Origin: Bacillota bacterium | GTDB taxonomy: Bacteria > Bacillota > Clostridia > Clostridiales > Clostridiaceae | DNA: 5,262 nt | Direction: 5' to 3' | Assembly (NCBI GenBank): GCA_023399035.1 | Contig: JAEWQX010000019.1 | Coordinates: forward strand, 1 to 5,262 | In this document: positions 1 to 5,262 of the stretch, one piece after another | Position numbering within the stretch: the first letter of the stretch is position 1 | Layout of the letters: every line of letters starts with the position of its first letter | Notes under the pieces: generated by a model | Database searches by the model: none | What the model was told of the DNA's origin: nothing | What the model saw: only the letters and a program-made list of their open reading frames with translations | Position numbers and translations under genes: made by a program

Positions 1-2276
1 CAGAAGGAACTACAGCTTGTAAGTTCTGGGGATTAGGATCAGATGGTACTGTTGGTGCTAACAAGAGTGCTATCAAGATTATCGGTGACCATACAGACAT
101 GTATGCTCAAGGATACTTCTTCTATGATTCTAAGAAATCAGGTGGTATCACTGTATCTCACTTAAGATTTGGTAAGAAGGCAATCAAGTCTCCATACTTA
201 ATTAACAAAGCAGATTTCGTATCTTGTTCAAATCAATCATACATTCATAAATACAATGTATTAGATGGATTAAAACCAGGTTCAACTTTCTTATTAAATA
301 CTATCTGGAATGCAGAAGATTTAGAAAGAGAATTACCTGCTTCATATAAGAGATTCATAGCTAACAACAACATTAAGTTCTACACTATAAATGCTGTAGC
401 TATCGCTCAAGAAATCGGTCTTGGTGGAAGAATCAATATGATCATGCAATCTGCATTCTTCAAATTAGCTAACATAATTCCACTAGAAGATGCTATTAAA
501 TACTTAAAGGATGCTGTTGTAACTTCTTACGGTAAGAAGGGTGAAAAAGTAGTTAACATGAACAACGCAGCAATCGATAAGGGTGTTGAAGCAATTGTTG
601 AAGTTAACATTCCAGAAGCTTGGAAAACAGCTCAAGACGAAGAAGCAGCTCCAATCAAAGGTGCTACTAAGTTCGTTAAAGATATCGTTATTCCAATGAA
701 TAGATTAGAAGGAGACAGCCTTCCTGTATCTGCATTTGCTGGTATGGAAGATGGTACATTTGAAGCTGGTACTGCTGCTTTCGAAAAGAGAGGAATTGCA
801 GTTAATGTTCCTGAATGGGATTCAGCTAAATGTATCCAATGTAACCAATGTTCATTAGTATGCCCACATGCAGCTATCAGACCAATCTTAGTTAACGAAG
901 ATGAAAAGGCTAAAGCACCTGCATCTGCTAAGATAGTTGATGCTAGAGCATTAAAGAGCGAAGAAAAATTATATTATTCTATGGCTATAACACCACTTGA
1001 CTGTTCAGGTTGTGGAAACTGTGCTCAAATCTGTCCAGCTCCAGGTAAGGCTTTAGTTATGAAACCACAAGCTTCTCAAGATGATCAAAATGAAGCATGG
1101 GATTACTTAGTTAACGATGTAACAGCTAAGAAAAACCCAATGAACAAGAATACAGTTAAGGGTAGCCAATTTGAACAACCATTACTTGAGTTCTCAGGAG
1201 CTTGTGCAGGTTGTGGAGAAACTCCTTATGCTAAGCTTATAACTCAATTATTTGGTGATAGAATGATGGTTGCTAATGCAACAGGATGTTCATCAATTTG
1301 GGGTGGATCAGCTCCTTCAACTCCATACACTAAGAATAAAGAAGGACACGGTCCAGCTTGGGCTAATAGTCTATTCGAAGATAATGCTGAATACGGATTA
1401 GGTATGTTCTTAGGAGTTAAGGCTCAAAGAGAAGAAATCGCTGAAATGGCAAAAGCTGCTATCGAAGCAAATGATCCAGCTAAGGCTGAATTACAAGCAT
1501 GGTTAGATAACATGAATGAAGGTGCTAACACTAGAGAAATCGCATCTAACTTAGTAGCTGCTCTTGAAAAATCAGGAACAGATGCTGCTAAAGCTATCTT
1601 AGAAAAGAAAGACTACTTCGTTAAGAGATCTCAATGGATCTTCGGAGGAGACGGTTGGGCTTACGATATCGGATACGGTGGAGTTGACCACGTTCTTGCT
1701 TCAGGCGAAGATGTAAATATATTCGTATTTGATACAGAAGTTTACTCAAATACAGGTGGACAATCTTCTAAATCTACTCCAACTGCTGCGATCGCTAAGT
1801 TCGCTGCATCAGGTAAGAGAACTAAGAAGAAAGATCTTGGTATGATGGCTATGACTTACGGTTACGTATATGTAGCACAAGTTAACATGGGTGCTGATAG
1901 AAATCAAGTTCTTAAAGCAATAGCTGAAGCTGAAGCTTACCATGGACCATCATTAATCATCGGTTATGCTCCATGTATCAACCACGGTATCAGAATTGGT
2001 ATGGGTAACAGCCAAGAAGAAGCTAAGAGAGCAACTGCTTGTGGATACTGGCAAATGTACAGATACAACCCAGAATTAAGAGGAACTGGAAAGAACCCAT
2101 TCGTTCTTGATTCTAAGGAACCAACAGCTGACTTCAAGGAATTCTTAATGGGAGAAGTTAGATATGCTTCACTTGCTAAAGCATTCCCAGAACAAGCAGA
2201 AGCATTATTCGAAAAGACTCATGCAGATGCTATGGCTAGATTAGAAGGATACAAAAAACTTGCTAATCAACAATAA
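1..2276 (+). CDS. nifJ: Pyruvate:ferredoxin (flavodoxin) oxidoreductase, C-terminal part, 5' truncated
   Basis: This cytoplasmic enzyme oxidatively decarboxylates pyruvate with CoA to acetyl-CoA, CO2 and reduced ferredoxin, using thiamine diphosphate and three [4Fe-4S] clusters. The frame is open from position 3 to the stop at 2274-2276, giving 757 visible residues. The ATG at 99 is internal, because the upstream codons (EGTTACKFWGLGSDGTVGA) are conserved PFOR sequence. About 410 N-terminal residues of a roughly 1170-residue single-chain enzyme lie outside the window. Visible in order: the gamma-type domain III with KSGGITVSHLRFG; the EKR segment (783-791); a two-cluster ferredoxin domain with CxxCxxCxxxCP motifs (Cys codons 831/840/849/861 and 1002/1011/1020/1032); then the thiamine diphosphate domain. 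The proximal cluster cysteines are at 1203, 1212, 1287 and 1974. The cofactor-binding GDGWAYDIG starts at 1647 and NTGGQ at 1749. The protein ends close to the last conserved region, without the C-terminal extension of the Desulfovibrio africanus enzyme. Codons favour atc, ttc, tac, aac and aag, unlike the downstream genes, which fits very high expression. A terminator follows. No key residue is missing from the visible part. The symbol por or pfor is also used. Confidence 0.97.
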   Translation, partial: EGTTACKFWGLGSDGTVGANKSAIKIIGDHTDMYAQGYFFYDSKKSGGITVSHLRFGKKAIKSPYLINKADFVSCSNQSYIHKYNVLDGLKPGSTFLLNTIWNAEDLERELPASYKRFIANNNIKFYTINAVAIAQEIGLGGRINMIMQSAFFKLANIIPLEDAIKYLKDAVVTSYGKKGEKVVNMNNAAIDKGVEAIVEVNIPEAWKTAQDEEAAPIKGATKFVKDIVIPMNRLEGDSLPVSAFAGMEDGTFEAGTAAFEKRGIAVNVPEWDSAKCIQCNQCSLVCPHAAIRPILVNEDEKAKAPASAKIVDARALKSEEKLYYSMAITPLDCSGCGNCAQICPAPGKALVMKPQASQDDQNEAWDYLVNDVTAKKNPMNKNTVKGSQFEQPLLEFSGACAGCGETPYAKLITQLFGDRMMVANATGCSSIWGGSAPSTPYTKNKEGHGPAWANSLFEDNAEYGLGMFLGVKAQREEIAEMAKAAIEANDPAKAELQAWLDNMNEGANTREIASNLVAALEKSGTDAAKAILEKKDYFVKRSQWIFGGDGWAYDIGYGGVDHVLASGEDVNIFVFDTEVYSNTGGQSSKSTPTAAIAKFAASGKRTKKKDLGMMAMTYGYVYVAQVNMGADRNQVLKAIAEAEAYHGPSLIIGYAPCINHGIRIGMGNSQEEAKRATACGYWQMYRYNPELRGTGKNPFVLDSKEPTADFKEFLMGEVRYASLAKAFPEQAEALFEKTHADAMARLEGYKKLANQQ

Positions 2277-2298
2277 TTTTAAAAAATAGAAATTTAAT

Positions 2299-2325
2299 TA
2301 ACTTAATTTGCGCGAAGTTTAGTTA
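2299..2325 (+). other. Small imperfect hairpin between PFOR stop and terminator
   Basis: An inverted repeat lies 22 bases after the PFOR stop codon. The arms TAACT and AGTTA are followed, after one T-T mismatch, by AATTT facing AAGTT (one G-U pair), around a GCGCG loop. It is AT-rich and weaker than the terminator immediately downstream, which begins at 2329. It may protect the 3' end of an abundant mRNA or simply be chance in AT-rich sequence. Confidence 0.35.
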
Positions 2326-2328
2326 GAT

Positions 2329-2375
2329 AGATCCCTTCTGTAGAAGAAATTCTCCAGAAGGGATCTTTTTGTTTT
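2329..2375 (+). terminator. Rho-independent terminator of PFOR
   Basis: A perfect 12-bp stem is formed by AGATCCCTTCTG (2329-2340) and CAGAAGGGATCT (2355-2366). Inside it, after one mismatch, AGAA and TTCT add four more pairs closed by a GAAA tetraloop. The stem runs into TTTTT, G, TTTT (2366-2375). This is a textbook intrinsic terminator and separates PFOR from everything downstream. Confidence 0.93.
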
Positions 2376-2602
2376 AACTTAATTATATGAACTTTGCTGA
2401 AAACAGTATCAGTTTAACATGTTTAATTATGAAAATCATTTGAGATTATATATCTAAAGCTTTTTTATAAATAAATGTTGTTATGATTATATAGCGAAAA
2501 ATTGTAAAGTACTTTTTGCGGACAAGCAAGATGAATAAATGTAAAGTTTTTAGAATTATATTTGTGGCTGAATCAGCAGTGTCGTTTTAGTATTATTTTT
2601 GC

Positions 2603-2623
2603 TGTGACTGTTATACAGTGACA
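2603..2623. promoter_or_regulatory. 21-nt dyad, possible operator
   Basis: The sequence reads TGTnACTGT, then TAT, then ACAGTnACA. It has two-fold symmetry with eight of nine arm positions paired; the single mismatch is G opposite G at 2606 and 2620. The size and symmetry resemble the binding site of a dimeric repressor, but I do not recognise it as a specific regulator's consensus. It lies about 294 bases upstream of the DUF1292 gene, which is far for an operator of that gene unless transcription starts nearby. It could also act as a short RNA hairpin. Confidence 0.35.
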
Positions 2624-2858
2624 TTTTACTATAAAAGTTTTCAGTATAAAAACATGTGTAGAGAAGAGTTAATATGTATATAAGAAGGAGTAATAGTAAA
2701 AGTTTGAAATGTCAATAAGAATACACATATCGTTACAAAAATAGGATATAATGCTATCATATTTTCAATATATTACAGAGTCTTGTACAGGAGAATACAT
2801 AAATTGTAAACTATCAACGCATTAAGTACAGAACGAATAAATTTTTTTCTTTTTGGGG

Positions 2859-2887
2859 TTTTAATTTTTATGATTTAAGGGTAAAAT
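2859..2887 (+). promoter_or_regulatory. Weak promoter candidate for the DUF1292 gene
   Basis: A TAAAAT at 2882-2887 matches five of six -10 positions and is 30 bases before the ATG. The TTTTAA 17 bases upstream (2859-2864) is a poor -35, matching three of six. The -10 area also fits the GGnnAnAnT pattern of the forespore sigma factor SigF (2879-2887), with a partial -35 (GTTTT, four of five) 16 bases upstream. Both readings are weak in AT-rich DNA. A TATAAT at 2747-2752 is an alternative that would give a leader of about 160 bases. Confidence 0.25.
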
Positions 2888-2901
2888 GAATACAAGAACC
2901 A

Positions 2902-2910
2902 AAAGGAGGT
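2902..2910 (+). promoter_or_regulatory. Consensus ribosome binding site
   Basis: AAAGGAGGT matches the 3' end of 16S rRNA fully and lies 6 bases before the ATG at 2917. It fixes that start codon and predicts efficient translation. Confidence 0.9.
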
Positions 2911-2916
2911 TGAATA

Positions 2917-3270
2917 ATGGATAAAGATTTAGAAAAGTGCGGATGCGGTTCAGACTGTGGCTGCGGAGAAAACAACCATGAATGTGGATGCGGTGGACAT
3001 GATCATGATCACGATCATGGCAGCTGTGGATGTGGATGCGGAGAACACGAAAGCTTCGTTATCGATTTAGAAGATGAAAACGGAAATGTTATTACATGTC
3101 CAATAATAGATGAATTTGAATGCGAAGATAATCAATATTATTTAGCTCAAAATCCAAATGAAGATTCTGTTTACTTATTCAAATTAGTAGGGGAAGAATT
3201 AATAGTACCTGAAGAAGATGAATTTGAAAGAGTTTCAGCTTACTATCAAAACGAATTAGTAGGTGAATAA
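2917..3270 (+). CDS. DUF1292-family protein with Cys/His-rich N-terminus
   Basis: A 117-residue acidic soluble protein of unknown function, with no signal peptide or membrane segment. Residues 1-45 are low-complexity and rich in potential metal ligands. Nine cysteines (8, 10, 14, 16, 23, 25, 37, 39, 41) lie mostly in CGC units and six histidines at 21, 28, 30, 32, 34 and 44, four of them in an HDHDHDH run. Residues about 46-110 (FVIDLEDENGNVITCPIIDEFECEDNQYYLA...) look like the DUF1292 (YrzB-like) domain: a strand of the form 'hydrophobic-D-E-D-G', a short 'F-x-x-x-x-x-Y-Y-L' segment, then 'E-E-D-E-F-E-R-V'. Two more cysteines are at 61 and 69. From the composition I infer that the N-terminus binds a transition metal such as zinc, nickel or copper. 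The domain itself has no assigned activity that I know of. The start is fixed by the strong site at 2902. The gene is alone between two terminators. I call the family from memory of its pattern, so the family call is less certain than the gene. Confidence 0.85.
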   Translation: MDKDLEKCGCGSDCGCGENNHECGCGGHDHDHDHGSCGCGCGEHESFVIDLEDENGNVITCPIIDEFECEDNQYYLAQNPNEDSVYLFKLVGEELIVPEEDEFERVSAYYQNELVGE

Positions 3271-3278
3271 TATAAACT

Positions 3279-3313
3279 AGGCTTTGAAAGTATATACTTT
3301 CAAAGCCTTTTTT
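3279..3313 (+). terminator. Rho-independent terminator of DUF1292 gene
   Basis: The 30 bases 3279-3308 are a perfect palindrome (left arm AGGCTTTGAAAGTAT, right arm its exact complement). They are followed by a T run that includes the last palindrome base (3308-3313). As RNA this gives a stem of about 13 bp with a small UAUA-type loop. There is no A-tract on the left side, so it should act on + strand transcripts only. It begins 8 bases after the stop codon. Confidence 0.93.
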
Positions 3314-3333
3314 AATTGAAAGTATCAATTGTA

Positions 3334-3362
3334 TTTACATTGTTTGCTAATGGTGATATATT
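3334..3362 (+). promoter_or_regulatory. Likely main SigA promoter of the aminotransferase gene
   Basis: TTTACA (3334-3339), a 17-base spacer and TATATT (3357-3362) each match five of six consensus positions. TGA directly before the -10 makes it an extended -10. Transcription would begin near 3369, giving a leader of roughly 115 bases. This is the best housekeeping promoter match I found in the window. Confidence 0.65.
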
Positions 3363-3408
3363 TTTAGTGTATCTGAATTGTAAAACAGGAAATAAATATG
3401 TTGTTAAA

Positions 3409-3442
3409 TTGACATTTGTACATAGTACAGTTTCAATTGAAA
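3409..3442 (+). promoter_or_regulatory. Second promoter candidate overlapping a 12-nt palindrome
   Basis: A perfect -35 TTGACA (3409-3414) is followed after 17 bases by TTCAAT (3432-3437), a -10 matching four of six positions. That -10 lies inside the perfect palindrome TTTCAATTGAAA (3431-3442). Use of this promoter would give a leader of about 40 bases. A protein bound to the palindrome would block the promoter, but AT-rich palindromes of this length also arise by chance. Confidence 0.45.
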
Positions 3443-3471
3443 TATAAATACATAAGAACTTTTATATAATT

Positions 3472-3477
3472 GGAGGG
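3472..3477 (+). promoter_or_regulatory. Ribosome binding site of the aminotransferase
   Basis: GGAGGG lies 8 bases before the ATG at 3486 and supports that start. Confidence 0.85.
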
Positions 3478-3485
3478 AATAAGCA

Positions 3486-4679
3486 ATGAATTTATCAAAG
3501 AAGGCGGGAAATATAAGTCCATCTATAACATTATCAATTACAGCAAAAGCTAATGAACTAAAGGCACAAGGTGTAGATGTAGTAAGCTTTGGTGCAGGGG
3601 AGCCAGATTTCAATACACCACAAAATATCATAAATGCAGCAATAAAAGCTATGCAGGATGGAAAAACTAAGTATACTCCAGCAGGTGGTATACTAGAATT
3701 AAAGAAAACAATCTGTAAGAAATTTAAAGATGATAATAATTTAGAATATAAACCAGACCAGATAACAATTTCTACAGGTGCTAAGCAGTGTCTTGCAAAT
3801 ACTTTTATGGCAATTTTAAATCCAGGAGATGAGGTTTTAATACCTGTACCATATTGGGTAAGCTATCCTGAATTAGTTAAGCTTGCAGACGGAGTTCCTG
3901 TTTTCGTAGAAACATTAAAGGAAAACAACTATAAGTATACAATTGCAGACCTTGAAAAAGCTGTTTCGGATAAGACTAAAGCTATATTAATAAACAGTCC
4001 TAATAATCCAACAGGAACTATTTATAATAAGGCGGAATTAATGGAGATTGCTGAGTTTGCAAAAAAATACAACTTATTAATTATATCAGATGAAATATAT
4101 GAAAAGTTAATATATGATGGTGAAAAGCATATAAGTATTGCTTCATTGAGCCAGGATGCATTTGAAAGAACTATTGTTATAAATGGAGTATCAAAGACAT
4201 ATGCTATGACAGGATGGAGGCTTGGATATGTTGCAGCTTCTAAGGAAATAACAAAGCTTATGACAAGTATCCAAAGTCATATGACATCTAATGTAAATAC
4301 AATAACTCAATATGCAACTATAGAAGCATTAAATGGACCAGTAGAAGATTTAAAAAATATGGTGAAGGAATTCGAAAGAAGAAGAAACTTCATGGTAGAC
4401 CGATTAAGCAAGATAGATGGAGTTTCTATAATTAAGCCAAGCGGTGCATTTTATATAATGGTAAATATTTCATCATATTTTAATACTACATTTAAAGGTG
4501 AAGAAATTAAGAATTCTGTAGATTTTGCACGAGTTCTTCTTGATGAAGAAAAAGTAGCTGTTATACCGGGTGCAGGTTTTGGACTTGATGAGTATATAAG
4601 ATTATCATATGCTACATCAATGGATATTATAGAAACAGGTATAGACAGAATAGCAACATTCTTAAACAAAATAAAATAA
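3486..4679 (+). CDS. PLP-dependent class I aminotransferase, aspartate type
   Basis: This 397-residue cytoplasmic enzyme of fold type I, at the usual full length for the family, transfers an amino group between an amino acid (probably aspartate) and 2-oxoglutarate using pyridoxal phosphate. Visible features: the N-terminal GAGEPDFNTP (36-45), KYTPAGG (62-68), TGAKQCLAN (97-105), PYWVSY (122-127) with the ring-stacking aromatic, NSPNNPTGT (170-178) with the cofactor-binding Asn174, and SDEIYE (201-206) with Asp202 and Tyr205. SKTYAMTGWRLGY (236-248) contains the Schiff-base Lys237 and the phosphate-binding Arg245. YIRLSYATS (370-378) carries Arg372, which binds the substrate carboxylate. Lys100 aligns with the lysine that recognises acidic side chains in the Thermus-type (subgroup I-gamma) aspartate aminotransferases, which supports aspartate as substrate. 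Related enzymes also act on prephenate, kynurenine or aromatic amino acids, so the substrate is inferred. The likely role is aspartate synthesis or breakdown. The gene has its own promoters and terminator. Codons are mostly AT-ending, unlike PFOR. AspC or AspB are likely names, but I do not assign one. Confidence 0.95.
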   Translation: MNLSKKAGNISPSITLSITAKANELKAQGVDVVSFGAGEPDFNTPQNIINAAIKAMQDGKTKYTPAGGILELKKTICKKFKDDNNLEYKPDQITISTGAKQCLANTFMAILNPGDEVLIPVPYWVSYPELVKLADGVPVFVETLKENNYKYTIADLEKAVSDKTKAILINSPNNPTGTIYNKAELMEIAEFAKKYNLLIISDEIYEKLIYDGEKHISIASLSQDAFERTIVINGVSKTYAMTGWRLGYVAASKEITKLMTSIQSHMTSNVNTITQYATIEALNGPVEDLKNMVKEFERRRNFMVDRLSKIDGVSIIKPSGAFYIMVNISSYFNTTFKGEEIKNSVDFARVLLDEEKVAVIPGAGFGLDEYIRLSYATSMDIIETGIDRIATFLNKIK

Positions 4680-4692
4680 TATAAATAACAGG

Positions 4693-4726
4693 AGGCTCAC
4701 ATGTAAATCCATATGTGAGCCTTTTT
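4693..4726 (+). terminator. Rho-independent terminator of the aminotransferase
   Basis: A perfect 10-bp stem, AGGCTCACAT (4693-4702) with ATGTGAGCCT (4713-4722), encloses a 10-base loop and ends in TTTTT (4722-4726). It begins 13 bases after the stop codon. Confidence 0.92.
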
Positions 4727-4960
4727 AATATGGTAAAAGAAAATCAGATGATAATTTTTTGTATGATTGCCTTGTTATATCTCAATTATTTTTGTAACAT
4801 ATAATATGGGAGTAAGAATTGGAAAAAATGTTTTATTTAATTAACCATTTATATTTGATGAAATTTGATTCTTATTAAATTAAGTTTTTATAGATAATTA
4901 ATATTATACTTTTAATTGTGTAAAAATTATACTAAAATTAGACACATAAGATTATAGATG
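4727..4960. other. AT-rich intergenic gap before the HAD gene
   Basis: No credible gene is present; the best small frame is a 19-codon TTG frame at 4819 behind GGGAG, which I do not support. Promoter-like matches are weak: TTGTTA-N17-TAACAT (4772-4800), an isolated TATAAT (4800-4805), and ATTATACT twice (4903-4910 and 4926-4933), the latter two without a good -35. One of these presumably drives the gene at 4977, but I cannot say which. Confidence 0.4.
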
Positions 4961-4967
4961 AAGGTGG
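4961..4967 (+). promoter_or_regulatory. Ribosome binding site that decides a TTG start
   Basis: AAGGTGG, one mismatch from AAGGAGG, lies 9 bases before the TTG at 4977. An in-frame stop (TGA at 4959-4961) closes the frame upstream. The next ATG in frame, at 5035, lies behind the catalytic motif, so TTG must be the start. Confidence 0.8.
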
Positions 4968-4976
4968 CAGAATAAA

Positions 4977-5262
4977 TTGAAAAAACTTGCTATATTTGAT
5001 ATAGATTATACCATTACTAGAAAAGAAACTCTTATGGAGTTGTTTAAATATTCAATAAAAAAAGATAAGAGAAATTTGAGATTTTTACCAAGGGCAGCAT
5101 ATTGCGGTTTTATGTATCTTATAAAATTTTATGATGAAAAAAAGGTTAAGGAAACTTTTCTTAAATTTATAGATAATATTAAAGAAAAGGATTTAGCTCT
5201 GCTTGTGAAGAATTTTTATAATGACAGGCTGAAAAATATACTTTATAAGGATGCTCTTGATA
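4977..5262 (+). CDS. HAD superfamily subfamily IB hydrolase, N-terminal part, 3' truncated
   Basis: Ninety-five residues are visible before the window ends. The protein starts M-K-K-L-A-I-F-D-I-D-Y-T-I-T, the HAD motif I (DxDxT). Asp8 is the expected nucleophile that forms the phospho-aspartyl intermediate, and Asp10 the general acid/base. Residues about 17-95 are rich in Lys, Leu, Phe and Tyr and look helical, as expected for the C1 cap between motifs I and II of the phosphoserine-phosphatase-like IB subfamily. Motifs II to IV lie beyond the window. The family includes phosphoserine phosphatases and phosphatases of lipid or sugar phosphates, so the substrate is open. Translation starts at TTG, supported by AAGGTGG at 4961, an upstream in-frame stop, and the position of motif I right at the N-terminus, as is normal for the family. 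It follows the aminotransferase terminator and so is probably transcribed separately. Confidence 0.88.
   Translation, partial: MKKLAIFDIDYTITRKETLMELFKYSIKKDKRNLRFLPRAAYCGFMYLIKFYDEKKVKETFLKFIDNIKEKDLALLVKNFYNDRLKNILYKDALD

Larger units (their letters stand above)
2376..2916. other. Long AT-rich non-coding stretch
   Basis: About 540 bases hold no credible gene on either strand. Forward ATG frames are tiny (for example 2388, 2531 and 2709, with 11 to 19 codons) and lack a well-spaced ribosome binding site. I found no CCTCC-like sequence that could serve a reverse-strand gene. What can be seen: a weak dyad at 2494-2520 (AAAAA and TTTTT arms around GTA-AAG-TAC), the stronger dyad at 2603-2623, and imperfect direct repeats at 2577-2593 and 2616-2632. 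An AAGGAG at 2685-2690 leads to no frame. A perfect TATAAT at 2747-2752 lacks a recognisable -35. A weak TTGTAC-N18-TAAACT lies at 2783-2812. It may be the leader and control region of the 2917 gene, may encode a small RNA, or may be the remains of a lost gene. I cannot tell which. Confidence 0.6.

Noticed and set aside
99..101. ATG as the true start of PFOR
   Set aside because: Conserved PFOR residues are encoded upstream in the same frame from position 3, so the gene is cut by the window edge and does not start here.
2441..2470. Possible terminator (AGAT...ATCT then T run)
   Set aside because: The stem has only four AT-rich pairs and does not sit directly before the T run.
2685..2744. AAGGAG followed by an 11-codon ATG frame at 2709
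   Set aside because: The spacing of 18 bases is too long and the peptide too short to support a gene.
3363..3471. Riboswitch or T-box in the aminotransferase leader
   Set aside because: The leader is short and AT-rich, and I see no T-box sequence, competing terminator hairpin or conserved riboswitch core.
3404..3631. 75-codon reverse-strand frame overlapping the aminotransferase start
   Set aside because: It overlaps the 5' end and promoter of a clearly conserved gene, has no ribosome binding site, and its product resembles no family I know.
4451..4669. 72-codon reverse-strand frame inside the aminotransferase
   Set aside because: It lies wholly antisense to conserved C-terminal aminotransferase sequence and has no independent signals.
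4690..4706. AGGAGG followed by ATG TAA, resembling a start-stop element
   Set aside because: It lies in the stem of the aminotransferase terminator and is best explained as part of that hairpin.
4819..4878. 19-codon TTG frame behind GGGAG
   Set aside because: Short, AT-rich, no conserved feature visible, and the AT-rich context makes such frames common.

Overview
The window is AT-rich DNA with strong AAGGAGG-type ribosome binding sites, AT-ending codons in most genes, U-tailed hairpin terminators and an anaerobic core enzyme, pyruvate:ferredoxin oxidoreductase. This points to a low-GC Firmicute, most likely Clostridium in the strict sense. The species cannot be decided from the sequence alone.

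All genes lie on the + strand. (1) Positions 1-2276 hold the C-terminal two thirds of a single-chain pyruvate:ferredoxin oxidoreductase, cut at the left edge. A strong terminator follows at 2329-2375. (2) Positions 2376-2916 are about 540 bases without a credible gene. They hold a 21-nt dyad at 2603-2623, imperfect direct repeats and only weak promoter-like matches. (3) Positions 2917-3270 encode a small acidic DUF1292-type protein whose first 45 residues are packed with Cys-Gly and His-Asp repeats. It ends in a terminator that is a perfect 30-nt palindrome. (4) Positions 3314-3485 carry two promoter-like sequences, one close to consensus, in front of a class I aminotransferase of the aspartate type (3486-4679), which has its own terminator. 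(5) Positions 4727-4976 are a short AT-rich gap before the start of a HAD-IB phosphatase-like gene (TTG start at 4977) that runs off the right edge.

Each complete gene has its own terminator, so this looks like a row of single-gene units rather than an operon. A metabolic link exists between the first and third genes: PFOR consumes pyruvate to make acetyl-CoA and reduced ferredoxin, and the aminotransferase moves amino groups between amino acids and 2-oxo acids. Nothing shows that they are co-regulated. I see no mobile element, CRISPR array, tRNA or rRNA. The window is mostly ordinary housekeeping sequence. The parts most worth a second look are the Cys/His-rich DUF1292 protein and the long non-coding stretch with the dyad in front of it.
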